Assembly: GCA_008711295.1 (NCBI GenBank)
Contig: VUYV01000622.1
Span: 1 to 64,000 of the forward strand
Reading direction: 5' to 3'
DNA from: Anarhynchus alexandrinus
Lineage: Eukaryota; Chordata; Aves; Charadriiformes; Charadriidae
DNA length: 64,000 nucleotides
This document shows positions 44,101 through 58,570 of this stretch, piece by piece. The position numbers and the translations under genes were made by a program. The notes under the pieces were generated by a model, which saw nothing but the letters and a program-made list of their open reading frames with translations, was not told the origin of the DNA and did not search any database. Position 1 is the first letter of the stretch. The number at the start of each line of letters is the position of its first letter.

Positions 44101-47100
44101 TAAGTTTTGGCGATGCAGGAGCTGGGCTGAGATGGAGCAGCCCTCGATGCTGATAAATTCCTTCTTGGTGAGCGTTCATCCAGCCTGCTGATAGCTGAAA
44201 ACCATAAGATGTTCTGGACATCAAAGAGGGCTTTTCAGGCTTGGAAAATGTGTAAATAAAGATATAGAGGGAGGACTGCATGGTAGTTGCGTTTTTCTGG
44301 AGGCATTTAATTGATTTGAGGGGAGCTTAGGGGTTTTAAAGCCCTTTCCCCTCTGTGTTGATCAGCCTGGTTGGCTGGATGTCCCCAGTTCAGCAAAAGA
44401 TCACAAGACCAAGCCTGGGGCACCTGCAAGGTGGGGAAGGATGGTCTCCAAAGGTGGGGGTGCTGCTGTGGCTGGAAGCTGGGCATGGAAAATAGCTGGA
44501 TGATGACCAGGGCTACCCAGAGGCTGCGCCGGGCTGGCAGCAGATGAGCCGGCAGAGCACGGAGACACGGCTCCTGGGCAGCTGCGAGCCCACCAAGCAG
44601 GACCCTGCGGCTCCCTGCAGGGCTGCGTGTAGGAGATAACGCCGGGAAGGGAGCAGCCGTGTGCGCTCAGCCCACGCTTATCGCTTTAACGGGATTTTTC
44701 CAGAATACTTTTTGCCCCGGCAACGGAAAAGGAAGCTCGCCTGCCGCTTCCCAGGGCCGGGGTGAACGTGCGCAGCCGATGTGACACCTGCTCAACCCGC
44801 GCTTCCCGAGAGCCCGGCTGCTCGGAAGGAGCGAGCAGATCCGCAGGCACAGCGTGCGCGGAGCAGCTGATCGCTGCGGGGAGGAGGCACACGGAGGCGG
44901 CTGGGAGAAACGGAGAGGGCTGACCTAAATAGATGCTGAGCTAATTTATTCATTTCTCCGCTTTATTATTTAACGCGACTTCGCAACAGCTCAGGACTTC
45001 TGGTTCCTCTCAGCTCTGCTGCTGACGTTGGGATGGGGTTATTTTTGACCTCATTTTTGCCTCCGCCGTGCTGAAAAGCGCGGCGCAGCCTTGCTCAGCA
45101 CCCTGCTCTGCCGTCAGGCGGGCCGGGCACGCTATTGGGAGAGCTCCAACGCGGCCGCTTTCTAGCCAGGAGCACAGGAAGGACTTATTATAAGTTATTT
45201 TGAGCTTTTGCTTCGCCTCCCGCCGGGGAAGGTGTTCAGATTTTGGCCTGCTTTGTGCATTGTTAATAGGGAGCTTTATCTCCAGTTCAGCTGGCGAGAG
45301 GATTGGTGAGTTCGTACAGCACGAGGCGGCCTCCAGCCTCCGCCGCCGCCGTCTCCCCGCGGGCAGGCTGCCAAACGCAGCCCCAGGCTCTGCAGCACGG
45401 GGGCTTTCAAGGATAAACCTGGAGCCTGCCTCGCTTCCAGCCAGCCTCCTCTCTCCTCAAATCCTAGCAATCCCCTGAAACACCGTCCGGGAGGAATTTA
45501 TGACGAGAAGGACGCGGAGCCCCAGCTGTTCGGGCTGCAGTTCACCCCACCGGCTGCACGTGTCCTCTGCGAGCCCACGGCACGTTTTAGCACTGCTGAG
45601 GTTTAAAAGCCACAAGCTGGGGGAGGGGGGGAATAAAAATCAATGCCTGTGCAGGTTGTCTAAACCCGTGCACCATTTCTGCGCAGGCACAAAGAGGGGT
45701 ATGGACAAAGCTGCTCCTGCATGAAGTGGGTGCTCACCAGGATTCACGCCGTATGGCACCCAACTTGGGCCGTGCAGGGAGGGCCCTTTAGTTTTGTTTT
45801 TCATTGGAGTTCATCACTTGATCTGTAAATTTAGGCCAGTGTTGTGCCCAATTACCCAGCACCTCTGTTACAATTTTTTAAAATGGCTCATTCATTGACC
45901 TGCTTGATTCCGTAAAGATCTCTAAGCAGCAGAACGAGCCCTGATGCTATTTCGCTCTGTGGCAAACGCATTTCAGCTCACACCACCTTCACATTGCTGG
46001 AGAGTTTCGTGATGTTGCGGGGGGTGGGATAGTGCAAATTAGCAGAAATGAAGCAGTTAAGGAGGCTGCATGTTGAAGTCTTGCAAACCAGGAGGTTTGC
46101 GGCACCGAAGGGAAGCAGCCGGGCGCGGGGCTGCGAAAGTGGGTGCTGCTCCGCATGGCTCAGCCGGTCCCTTCCCCTGCCTTTGCTGGCTAAACTGGGG
46201 GCACTGCGGATCTTTGGCAGGGTCACATCCTGCCAACCCACAGGACGTGCAGCCTGGCCCATGTCAGGCTTTGATCTGAAGGATTTTGCTGTGGTTTTGT
46301 TTGTTTGTTTGTTTGTTTTTTTAATATAAAGTGATACACCATTTTGGTATGTTGGTCTGAGAGCCTCACAAGATCAAAAAGAGAATGAACGTGTAAAGGA
46401 CAGAGACAGCAAAAGCGATTTGAAGTTTCTCTTTCCCTCCCTATATCCTGGACTGGAGTTTGGTGGATGATGCCCCAGTTTTCCTAACGAGGACAGAAAG
46501 GCGCTATGCCATCCCAGACCGTCTGAGGGTCGGGGTTTTGATGCCTGCGCCTTAATTGCACGGGGCCGATTAGGAAGGAGTTAAGGCCGATTGAGTGTCA
46601 CCCTGGGATTTAGGATCTGTTAGGTGGGCACAACTTCTGCCCTTCTCCGCAGTGGCAGGGGGCTGCGGTAGAGGGGAGAGCCCTTTAACGAACTGGCCGT
46701 CAGTTCTGGAGTGGGCAGCAGGCTGGTTTTCAGCCTGGAGGAGAGGGATCCGGTTTGGCTCCCAACTCGCCTTTATCTGCGTGGAGAGGATTATTGGGAA
46801 GCCGTGTTGACAAATGCTGCGGCTAAAAAGGAAAATGAACTTCCACACAAAGGTGGCTTGTTTGTGCAAAGCGGAGAGGGAATAAAGAAGCTGCCAAAAA
46901 AGCTGACGTTAAACCCACTGCTTACCTGCAGCTCATCTGATACCATGACTGAAACCTTTCATTTGCAGCAACGTAATCCAAGATGTTCTTTCCGCAAAGA
47001 AAGAAAGTAGGTTATTGCTCAAGCAGAGCTGGGGAGGGGGAAGGAGATAAGCAGGGCCTGATCCTGCCAGGTGCTGTGTGCCCTGTATGCACTCTGAGTA

Positions 47101-50100
47101 GGGCTGAAACCCTGGCTCGCAGCCCGATTTGGGGGTTTTGGAAAGAGCCTGCATGCAAACGCTTTCCAAACCTTTGGAAAGGGCTGCCCGCGCTGCCGGC
47201 GGCAGGGCAGCGGGCAGAGCGTGGGGTTCCCCAGCCCTGCCTTCGGCTCCTGCACCTCTAACCCAGGGGCCTGCAGGCAAGAGACATAAACGCAGTCATC
47301 CTGAGCACTCGTGCAGCGCATCTCATCTTCAAAGCGCTTCACCGACGGAAGTGAATTAATGACCCCACATAAAAGAGGGCTGCACACCCTGAACCCCGCA
47401 CCGATGAGATGCAGCAGTGGCCCGGGTATTTTTAAACAGCGATATAAGCCAGCAAACCTCCTCCTGGTGGCTGGAAACCCATGGCTGGTGCATGGGGCTG
47501 GGTTGTGTGGGGCCATGTCGACTGGGGGCTCTCAAATCCGCTGTCCAAAGCAGCCCCGACTCCACAGAGAAGCTGGGCAGGCAGGGAGGGATGGTCCCTG
47601 CCACAGCTGGCAACTGGGACAGGACCAACAGCCAAGCACGCCACCGAAACCCTGGAAAAATTACAATTGCTTTCATGCTGGATATACCACCAGGGCTGCT
47701 ACCCCAAAAAGATGTTGATAACTTGGCCTGGCATGCAAACACTTTCTTTTTTTCTTTTTTTCTTCTGGCTACAAATTAAGCAGAAGGATAAAAAAAAAGA
47801 GGGGGAAAAAAAAAAAAGAGGAAGATTTCTCTTTGCTCTGAGAACTATTTCTCACCAGAGACAGGGAGGACTTAAATCACTTTAGAAACCTCCAGTTAAG
47901 GAAAGCCCATAATACCATAGCTGCTACATTCAAGCACAAGAGCTTTGTTTCCTGTACAATCAAAGCATTGTAGGCCTGTACGGTGCGTGGATCGAGACAA
48001 GCAAAAACGCTGAGCGGGTTAATTAAGCTCCATAGCCCTCCCAGCTCTGCGTGGTGCTGCGTCCCAGCCCCAGCCCTTTCCCATCCCTTGCAGCCAAGAC
48101 ACATCCCGGCATTTTAATGCCTGGCTGCAACACAGGGCATTAAAACCGGAGGGATCCCCCATTAAAGATGGGCTACGTGCCAGTGTATTTTATGCGTTAA
48201 TACACGCGTGCGATGGCTCCTTATTTTGCTCTGCCCTAGGGGTTTCCATGCAGACCACTCCGCATTTGTTTTCTTGTTACTCCTAGGGAATCTCTTCATC
48301 CCCGTTTTGTGTTGCCTGGGTGGATGTGGGGACACACTGCCTCGCTAACCTCGTTGCACAAGCTAAAAGGTCGCCTGTCTCTGACTCAGCAAGCGTGTCC
48401 TCACCTAAGGACTGTTGTCTAGCTTGATGTGCTCCTCAAGACCATTAAAGGTGAAATAAATACACTAAATAAAATTTTAATCATTGGGTGCCTGAAATAC
48501 ACCGAGAAAGCAGCAACTGGTGCAGCCTCGGGATGAGAGGAGTGTCGGGCTCATTTCATGGAGATCGGGAACGGGAGGAGCAATAGCAGCTTGGCCCAAG
48601 GATGAGACCCTGCTGGGGTTTGAGGAGCTGTGGGCTGCGCATGATGTCCGACGGCGGAGGGCTCCAGCCGCTGGGAGGGGGGACGATGGCAAACAGTGGT
48701 GGCTCTGGTGCGTGTGTCCCCTGCAGCCTTCGTCTCCTTTTCCTCAGGAGAGCGGTACGCTGGAGCATCCAGGACGGCAGCTGTGAAATGCCAGCGCTTT
48801 AGTTACAGATATCACCCAAAGCCACCACTCTGGCATCAAGCGGTGACATTCACGGTGAAGAGCCGGTGCAGGGCACTGCCCCAGGGTAGTGGGGATGGGG
48901 ATTCTGGGCCATAAAATACATAAAATTAAGCCGATCAGGTAAGCCTCAGAGGTGTCTGCAAACACCAGCTTTCCACCCTGCCCTTCATTAGGGCTTTGCA
49001 CACATTTAAAATGAAGCCTGGACCAGCTGTTGGCACAGCTGGGCATGGCTGATACGCTGCCCACAGCCGCAATGACGGCTGGGGAAAAGACACCCGTGGG
49101 GACCCCGATGCGAGCAGCAGCCCCTGGATGCGGGAGGTCATGCTCAGGGTTATGCTTTTCTCACCCAAAATGAACTCCCATGCTGGAAGCTAAGGTATGG
49201 CAGGGAAGGACTTGCTAATTACCCTGTAAGTGCCGCAATATATGAAGAATCCATTAAAATGATGCTCACATGACATCAACAACAGCGGCTTCCAGTAAGT
49301 GAAGCACATTAACACTGTCACTTAATGAATGTGGCAGGATGGCTGAGGTGGGGCCTGGGACAGGGGGTCAGGGCTTTGCAGGACCAGAAACTTTCCACAT
49401 GGGAAGGGCTCCGGCTTTTTGCACCCTCTGCCAGCGCTCCCAGAGAAGAGCAGGTGACACAGCACCTTCATTTCAGTTCAGGTTTGGGTTCTTCTCTCAG
49501 GCGAGGTGGCTCGGGGCAGGAAGGGCTTTTTGATTGATGTTATCCCTGGCTGGTGGCTCTGAAAACTTTCTTCATTAATGCAGATGATAGAGAGGCAGGA
49601 AGGGCGGCTAACGTGCTGGCGTTCTCCTCTGACTTTCGTTAGGACATGGCTTTCAAATCACCCCTTGGGACAAAGACCTCTCTTATAGGATTTATAGCTA
49701 CATGATGCTTTGCCAGCTGTTATCAAGCTGCCCGGGGCAGTATGGAGACCCCTCCAGCCCTGCTTGCTGCCTCTGACCCTGCCGGGAGTAAGTATTTAGG
49801 GAAAGAGTAAAAAGAACCCTGACCTTTGGCACTTTCCCAGTTTCTAGCTGCAAGGGCATTTCCTAAGCTGCTTGCTCATGTTTAGTAATTTTCTAAGGAA
49901 CAGCTGGTTCTGTCAATATCGTGGCATCCTCATGGATTTCACGGATGCCAGCGGAGCGGGATGTGGCCCGACGTGGTCAGCTTTGCTCTTACAGCTCCAC
50001 CAGCAAAGCCCCAGAAGTTTTATACTCTCAGGAGCAGAAGGAGCTGGGGCAGAGTCGCAGGCAGGTGGCCAGACCGCACCAAGGAAAACGCATAGGACCT

Positions 50101-53100
50101 GGTCCAGTATGGGCATCCATATCTGCTGCTCCCAGGACTTCACCTTATTTGTCTGACGAGGTATGGATATGGGCACTGGAGCCGTTTGCCTGCCAGAGAT
50201 GGAAGAAGAGCAGTGCAATGCGTGAAAACCAACTGAACTATTACATTTCTAAGCATTTGCTTAAAAATCTCCCTCCCCTGACTATCTAGTGCACAGAAAT
50301 CAACAGGATGGTGAGTCAGGTCTTAATTTCTGCAAGCCGGTGGTGCTCCCCTGCACCCCCAATGCTTTCCTGTGGCCGGATTGCCTGCTCCAGCCGCCGG
50401 GCTGTCTCAGCTTTCCTGGGGCGCAGAGATAGCCGCACGCTTCGCCCAGCAGCAGTGAAATCCTCTCTGCAGCACCAAACAGATCTCGTGCTATTTCTTT
50501 TCCTGCCTTCAGATGAGCAGAAAGCCACCCGGCTGTGGCTGCCGCTTGATTTTTAGGGCGCAGCATCTGCTGCTTGATTTCAGCCATGGTTTTGTACCAG
50601 GATCTTTTCAGAAGGTTGTGCTAATTAAGAGATCACATCCCCATCCAAACCAGTAAGGCAAATGCCTTTTGGTGTGCTCCATGCACGCTCCCAGGGCTTG
50701 CTGCAATCAGCCCGTCTCTCTTGGAAAGCTGCTTCTCATCCTGGGTGGCAGCAATAGGAAGTTCCGCAAACGCTCTCCTCTGATATTAAGGACATAAATT
50801 ATTGAGCAGCCCAGTAGCACTGCCCTTTCACAAGGTCAGTGCTGAGAAATGACTGACGCCCTGTTTTGCACATCATTCAAATGAAAACCTAATTGCACCA
50901 TGGCTGGATGGGAAGGGGCTGCGATTCGCAAACAGGTTTGTTGCAGAGTTCACAATTCCCAGTAAGAAAACTTGCATTTTAAGGTCACGTTGTGTATGGT
51001 TTTTGGCCATGTTTCTCTGAGCCCCAGCCCAGTACAGACCACCGTGTGTGCTCTGCCTGGGACATTTTACTGGTTTAAATAGCGCTTGTGCTCAGCCTGT
51101 TCTGGAAACAGTGCTTAAGGCCACTGATGTCAGCCTGTCACCAGCTGCCCCGCGGGGAAACGGGCTTTATTAAGGAGATAAGATAATATAGGTTGTGGCA
51201 ACACTTCCATCAGCCCCACTGGCATCCCACCCCTGGATGCGCAGGTGTGGGGCATCTGTGTAGACAAAGGTTTGCTCTGAGTACCGGCAATAACTGAGGC
51301 GGTCCCCACAGGATTGGATGCACTGGGACACAGGACTGCCGAGTGAAGGAGAAGCACAGCCCTCCCCTCTTGTATCAGCCTCATCTCAAGCAGTCATTCG
51401 CATTAAGGATGGCCTGATTTATGACTTGGCCGGGATTAAAACACATTTCCTTCCACAGTGATTTTATCCAGGCTTTTCAAACCACTTCATGAACTCCAAT
51501 AAATCCTTAGGAAGTCTCTGGCAGGTGGATGCCTTTAAATCTCCGTTATACCCTTGGCAAACCTGACACATCCAGCCTGGCTAAGATCTGGGGGCAGGTG
51601 ATCTTCAAGCATTTTCCACTAAAGCCCCAAAACTGGAGCCTCTTTCAAGTGTTTTAGTGTAAGAAATCTGACCATAGTGACACAGAGTTGGGAAGGGGAT
51701 GCAGGACAGGCCCCAGGAGTCCTTATTCTCTCTGGGCATCCAAAACACCTCTCCTTTTCCCCCTACCCTGTGTCATCATGCTGCCACCCCCTTCAATAGC
51801 TGAAGGATCCTGAAAAATTACAGCTAAAGCTTTTTCTTGTCTGCTCTGGCCACCTAAAACAACCTTCTGTTTGGATGGAAGCACTGAGGCATTTCTTAAA
51901 ACAGCTTTTCCTCCTGCCATTAAATATTTAAGAGAGGAGCACCAGGGGAAACCATGTGCTTTTACCAAGGCAGGATGGCACAGTGCTGGGAACCACAGAG
52001 AGCCCCATTTAAGTAGTAATGAGATGGCAGGTGCTTGCAAAGCACAGCTTGATTTTAGCCTCCTATTGCCCTGCCTTGCTGCCGTGCTCCCCGCAGCATC
52101 CCCGGCATCACATCCCCATCCCAGCAGCTCCCGCGCTGGCCCTGGCGGCTGAACAAGCACTGAGGATCTGACCCAGCATCGCCCTCCCACAGATCCCAGC
52201 AGGGGAGATACCTGGGCTGGGGGCAGGCTGGGGTGCGTGCCTGCTCTGCGAGGCCATCCCTGCGTTGCAGATCTGGTGAATGAAATTATATCGACCTGGA
52301 AACCTCGTGCTCGTCGGGACTGATGGGACCGCGGTGGTGCCTGGGCAGGAGCAGAGCACGTAGCAGCCCTGGCCCCAACTGCTGGGGCCATGTCATCCCC
52401 ACCAGCTGCTTTGTCTCCTCACCATCACCTTCCCTGCTCTGCCTTATTTTTTGGGGTGGAGGGTGTTGGTGAGTTTCTGTGCTTTGCAGTTGCTGTAGCA
52501 ACTGTGGTGTCTCTGGTGGCAGGAGCACATGTTTCCTGCAGCCAGCAGGAGTGTGAGCTGGTTACTTGCAAGCAGATTATTTTTTTTCCCCTGCTAGAAA
52601 AAAGCCCCCTTCTGCCCCCACCGCCAGCAAATGGAGCCCAGGAGGTGCTGCTGAGGCAGCAGCAGAGGCGCAGAGCGGCCCACGTGCCAAGCTGGAGGGA
52701 TGCTGCTGCATCTTCCTGCTCCTGGGCCATCTTCTGCACCCGAGTCAAAGCCTCAGCACCTCCTCCAGACCCTCCGCTGTTCCCCCTCAGCTCCTTGGCA
52801 AGGACAACCTTTCCCTAATGCAGTCTCCAAGGCAGGGTGGGTTGCTGCAGTCGTCCAGGCTCCTCCCCAGTGCAGCTCAGACCTGAATTAATCTCCACGT
52901 GAATTAGACCATCTGCTTTGGGGGGGATCAGTCTGGATCAAAACATTCTCAGCAGCAGAGGATCAGCACGAGCTTCGCCAAGGTACTTCCGTGATTCATG
53001 ACTTTTAAATAATAGAGCCTTTTTCACAGGCTGGATTCACTGGGTGCCTGTTTCCAGCCATCCTGTAAGACTTTGCCTCCTAAATCCCGTCACTCCCCCT

Positions 53101-53250
53101 GTTCCATCACCTTTGTACATCACAAGCCCTGACCTGCTCTCCCTTCCTTTTCTCTTTGAGAAACCAGAGAGACGGAGCTCCTCGAGCCAGCCCTTAAAAT
53201 GCTCTGGAGCCTCTTCTCTGAGCCTCGGCAACTTGGCCATCGCACTGGTG
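41140..53250. other. Intergenic region right of the gap, no gene recognised
   Basis: Twelve kilobases of medium GC without a supported exon. Open frames of 90-220 codons occur (for example minus strand 51723-52391) but have no recognisable motif, no flanking splice sites and low-complexity composition. A mildly CpG-rich stretch around 44500-45500 could be regulatory. Confidence 0.65.
46294..46322. repeat. (TTTG)n microsatellite
   Basis: About five tttg units ending in a T-run, in otherwise unique intergenic DNA. Confidence 0.9.
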
Positions 53251-53289
53251 TTTGACCTCGAGGCATGTTGCTCCAGCGTGCCACCCTTG

Positions 53290-53760
53290 TGCCAGGACCT
53301 GCTGGAGAGGGTCCAGCAAAGGGCTACAAAGATGATTAGGGGACTGGAGCATTTTTCTTATGAGGAAAGACTGAGGGATTTGGGTCTTTTCAGTGTAGAG
53401 AAAAGAAGACTGAGGGGGGATCTTATCAATACTTATAAATACTTCAAGGGAGGGTGCCAGGGGGGTGGGAACAGTCTTTTTTTCAGTGGTGCCCAGTGAT
53501 AGGACAAGAGGTAACGGGCACAAACTTGAATATAGGAAGTTCCATCTAAACACGAGGAGGAACTTCTTTACTGTGAGGGTGGCAGAGCACTGGCACAGGC
53601 TGCTCAGAGAGGTGGTGGAGTCTCCCACTCTGGAGATATTCCAAAGCTGCCTGGATGCCATCCTGTGCAACTGCTGTAGGTGACCCTGTTCTGGCAGGGG
53701 GGTTGGACAAGATGATCTCCAGAGGTCCCTTCCAACCCTGACCATTCTGTGATTCTGTGA
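53290..53760 (+). mobile_element. CR1 LINE, 5'-truncated (about 470 bp)
   Basis: Contains the CR1 blocks ctgctggagagggtccagca, gaaaagaagactgagggggga, gataggacaagaggtaacggg, ctggcacaggctgctcagag and ggttggacaagatgatctcc, ending with attctgtgattctgtga. These correspond to the end of the reverse-transcriptase ORF and the 3' UTR. The frame is interrupted and no functional protein is possible. The protein-like frames on both strands here are CR1-derived. Confidence 0.95.
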
Positions 53761-56700
53761 CCATCCTTTGGCCACGGGCCACTGCAGGCACCCACGTCCG
53801 TTTGAAGCCTATCAGCCTGGTTTGGGCTCCACTCTGTATACGTGACTTGTCTCTCTTTTCCTCCAGAAACATGACTTTATGTTCAATTCAAATAAAGCAT
53901 ATACTGCTGGCCTCTGCCCAACACACCCAGTGGTTCACATCAGCTGATAGACACGCAGGAGAACAAAGCAAACAAAGCTTAGTGCTAACACTTCAGCGTT
54001 GCTCACCACCCATGGCTCTGGGTTGCATCTGTTTCGGTTTTGCTTGCAGAACTAAGCCCCAGCCTTGTGCAAACACAGAGACCTGCCCTGCTTTTCCAGA
54101 AGGCGATGAGCTCTGACCCAGCCTTTTCACCACCTGCCTTTGGGATGGCTGCGGCTGCTGCCAGAGAGGGCAGGAACTGCAAGTAGGGTTGTTCTTCACG
54201 AGAGGGGGAGGCAAAAAGGAAGTGAGTTGCTCGTGCCTTGCGTCCATCCTCTAAGTGTTTCCTGGTGCGACCTTCTTTCCTTCCTCAGGTAGTCACCATG
54301 AGATAAGAGATGAGCAATGCTCAGGCAGAGACTGTTGTCACCCAAAATAGTTTTTTTTTTTCACCCCAATCATCGCTCGGCGTGCCATTTCTTAGCTGGC
54401 GTTTTCAGGGCCGCAGCTGGAGCTTTATGTTCCCTGGGAAGTTTTCTTGAAGAACAGGTTGGCCAGTTGGGGAATGTTTCACTGCTATTTTCAGCCTGGG
54501 ACGTTTTCCCTTTTTTTCTTCAAAGTACAACAAAAAACCTGTCAACAAGTCACAAAAGAGTGATCTCAGTCTAAAATACGAGCCCTGGCACGGGAGGGCA
54601 TTTGACTCAGAAGCCACTTCCCATCTTTGGAGACTTGAAGTATGTTCCACTTCGTCATCCCGAAGGTCTTTAAACGCTTATAAAAACAGAGTTTATTTAT
54701 CCGCAGTCAGAACAGCCTATCTATTATCTTGAAGGCTGAATTCAGAAAGTTTCTTCAGAAATTTATTGGTTTCATTCCTACCAGTCTGAACAGAAGTTTT
54801 CCACAGAGTCTGTCAAAATACAAATGTCTCAATTCCAATTTCCTTCAGTCTTTAGCAAGACATCACATTAATTGTGTTAAAAAGCACTTTTATTAGTTAC
54901 TGAGAAAGCAGGAGTCTGGCAGCTCTTTTTGACCACTAGCTATTCACTTTTGTGAAGTCTCCTTTAACAGTGGTTTGATCCAATGCAGTGGTTTTCTCCA
55001 CCAGCAAACTCAGCAGTGCCTGGAGCCAAAGGGACCAGCTCCAGGCAAGGATTATTGGCTTCAGGTCTCAAGGGCTCCTACTGCTGCTTGGGCAAAGCCT
55101 TTTTGTCCCTCTCGAGGCTTCTCACATCTCCACCGTCGGAAAAAAATGGAGCAGTGGAGGCACATGGTCAGCCTGAGGCCAGGGAGATTCACGAGATCCA
55201 TATTCTGTACGTATAAATAAATACATACAGAATGGGGTAATTTCTTCTACACCGGTGATGCTTTCAAGAGGCCTTAGGGAAAGATCTAACAGCCTGTAGG
55301 AGTTTTAGTTTTGTCTGACTTTGTCTACAGCTCCGTTTCAGCCAACAGCTCAACCTAGTGAGAGCGTGGCATCTACTTCGCAAAGGAAAGGTGGTCATGA
55401 GAAAAGCCAGCAATTCCCAGTCCTCCCTCCATCTGATCTCCATGGGATACTTTGGGATCGCTTCTGCCAACATTTGGTCATGCTGGAGTTGCGTGAGCAG
55501 ACAGAAACCCAAACCCAAATTTCCCACCTGATTCCTCACATCAGCCCTCCCCTCTGCCTTTATTCAACACCAGAGCATGCAGAGCAGAATACCCATAGCA
55601 CATCAGGCAGCAGCAATTCCCTACAATATAAGCACCACGGCGATGTACAAATGGGTTGTTAGCATTTAATGGGAAAATTCAGCTCTACTACATATTTGCT
55701 GTTGACTGTCCCATTCTAAACAAGATGACAGACGTTAAGTGGCATTAAATGACACAAATTGAGGTTGGTCTTTCCCTCCCGGCATTTTTGCAGTGTCCCC
55801 AATGCCACACCAAGCTGAGTCCCTGCTTATGCTTCAGCTCTGAAAATACTTTAAGGAGTGCCAACACAAACACGCGCCATCCTCATGTGGAAGAAGCCAG
55901 TGCTCTGATAATTGAGACGTTAACGCTGAAAGACTGAGCAGGTTTCCCTTAGCTGTCACAGCTTGGCTGTGGGGAGCTTATGAAAATAAAATAAATAAAT
56001 TGAAGCTTACTTGAAATAGCCAGCAGATCGAAACCTGGAGATTTCTGGAAGCAGCCATGCTGGGAAGGAGCACGTGTTAATGGTCTGGTTACAAGACCCC
56101 TCTTATGGTTGTGTCTTGCTGTAAATACGTAAGCATTAACATTGCAAAATATTGGCAGGGCTGGTAGGATTGCACCCATCCATCTCCAGAACCACCTGCA
56201 TAAGCACACTCTCACCGCCATCTTCCAGCTGGGTATGTGCAGACACCCCATGTGCAAGGATGGCTGGGACAAGCACAAGTGAGAGCCCAAGATATGTTGG
56301 GAACAAAGACATTCCTGAAAAAAAGGTTTGTTGGATGCTCGGGTATCTGTGGAGGCATCTACCAGCCAAGAGAAACCCAGAGAGATGAGCTTTCGGACAG
56401 GAAGAGAAGCTGTGCCACCCAGAAAGCCCAGCCCAGCTCTTCTCACAACCCTCTTTGATCCACCATCCGTTTAACGCAAACTCACCTGGGGAAAATAAAT
56501 TCTCGTAGGCTTGAGGATGGATATCTGATACCCAAATCTTACAGCTACTGGAATCATAAATCAGCTAAAGATATTTTGATTGGAAAAATGCCTTCTCAAC
56601 TCCGCTTGCTGCCAGAGTGCCCCGGAGGATCTAGAGGCCTCTTACCTACAAGAGTGCAAAGGATCAAGCCAGTGGGGCAACAGACATCAGGAAAGGCCTT

Positions 56701-58195
56701 CATTCAGCACAGACCCTTCATCTCTTTCTTTAATTTTAGGACTCCACTCAAAGTTTTAGACCAGAGATGTGGCAATTAAGGGCTGATCAAGGTCTGATCA
56801 CGGCTTCTGCACAGGACGTGGCTCCTGCAAGGGAGAGCAAGCACCAGTGCAAACGTATGCTGGAGGGACCTCATTGCCCATAATTTAGTCCAGTTTTGCT
56901 TTCAAGCGTTTGCCTAATCATGATCGCTGGAGGCCAGACGGCGCAATTCACTGGGTGCCGGGACCTGATGCTCTCACACACGCTGATTTTACACCTGTAT
57001 TATTCACTGGCCTCATCAGAGCCAGCCCGGACTTCTCCCGGCTGGATGGAGAGGCGAGTCAGGCGTTTCCATTATTTAGCCCTTGGACATGGCCACATCC
57101 AGCCTGAAAAACAGCCCTGTCACATGCCCTTTGCGCGGCTGAGGGGAGCCTCAATTACACGGCAGTGGCCATTCATGGGCCACCAACCCCCTATGTTTAC
57201 AGGAAGCACCGGCGCGGAGCATGGAATTAGAAAGACCGCAAGGAAGTGAGGGATTATTTACTGGAGATTAAAGGGCACAGAAAAACCACAAGACAAATCA
57301 GTGGGGCCTAAGCAATGGTAGCTGCTATTTCAGTCTTCCAGCTGCTGGCATTCACACTGGTCATGCTGCGACGGGAGAATTTGGGAGGAATTCAGCAGGA
57401 TGAATGGTTGCTCTGCTTTTGGACCAGCAAAACCCACCAAAGAACAGTCCCTAAACCTGCTGGAAGGACAGGAGGGATGTCTGCTCCACTCCTTCCCTTC
57501 TTTAACCATTCCCATGAGTCTTCCTTCTCCCCGGGTGTGATTCCTGCTTTTGGACTGCATCTCCAGGCCAACCAGCTCCAGCCAGACCTCCCTGCTGGCA
57601 AAGCCACTGGGATGTGCCGATGTCTTAGCCCAGATTAGGCAAGGTAAAGCATCTCTGACCTGGAAAGAAGTGGGGTGGTCTGACATCTCAAGACCTTTAA
57701 GACAGCTTCCAGTGCCAGTGACAGCCAGTGTTTCTTGGAATATCCATGGAAAGGGGGGAAATTGCCAGGTGAAGGTTAATCCTGATCCTCCAATCCAATC
57801 CAGTCTAGCCTGATTCCTCTCAGGACCATTTCTTCTCCAGACTTTTGCCTTTATTTTAAGCACCCACAACCTCCTTTCCCCCTAGAACATTCAAACCCAT
57901 CAGCATGGTCTCTAGTGGGAAATGATGCAGGCAGAGCTTGGGGCCAAGCAGAGACACCTTACAAGCAACAAGACACTCTTGTTTTAAGTGTCTCAATCTG
58001 AGTGCTCATGAGTTCACCTAATTTTTGGTAAGGTCTGTATTTCAGCTAAGGCTGGCCACCAGGATTTCAGTGGTTGCTCACGAGTTCTGAAATTTGGGCT
58101 GTAACTGGATCAGGTCTCGTGTCAGTGTGTGCCCACCTCTACCTGCAGCTGCAGATACACAACTGCTCCATACTAAACCACACTTTTACTTCTCT
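53761..58195. other. Intergenic region between two CR1 ends
   Basis: No exon, RNA gene or transposon terminus recognised. Open frames such as 57330-57869 (minus) lack any family signature. Confidence 0.65.
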
Positions 58196-58570
58196 TCTTG
58201 GAGAAGAGAAGGCTCTGGGGAGATCTTATTGCGGCCTTCCAGTACCTAAAGAGGACTTACAGGAGAGCTGGGGAAGGACTTTTTACTACGGCATGTAGTG
58301 ATAGGATGAGGGGGAATGGCTTCAAACTGGAAGAGGGCAGGTTTAGACTAAATATTAGGAAGAAATTTTTCACTTTAAGGGTGGCAAGGCACTGGAACAG
58401 GTTGCCCAGAGAGGTTGTTGAGGCCTCATCCCTGGAGGTGTTCAAAGCCAGGCTGGACGTGGCCTTGGGCAGCCTGGTCTATTGGGAGGTGTCCCTGCCT
58501 ATGGCAGGGGGGTTGGAACTCGATGATCTTCAAGGTATCTTCCAACCTAAACCATTCTATAATTCTATGA
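58196..58570 (+). mobile_element. CR1 LINE, 5'-truncated (about 375 bp)
   Basis: Starts inside ggagaagagaaggctctgggg, continues through gataggatgagggggaatgg, ttaggaagaaatttttcact and ctggaacaggttgcccagag, and ends attctataattctatga. It is less decayed than the copy at 53.3-53.8 kb. The 176-codon open frame starting at 58198 is the CR1 tail, not a gene. Confidence 0.95.

Noticed and set aside
51723..52391. 222-codon minus-strand open frame
   Set aside because: Low-complexity Ala/Pro/Gly composition, no motif and overlapping frames of similar length on the other strand.
53194..53775. 193-codon minus-strand open frame
   Set aside because: It is the antisense of a CR1 LINE 3' end.
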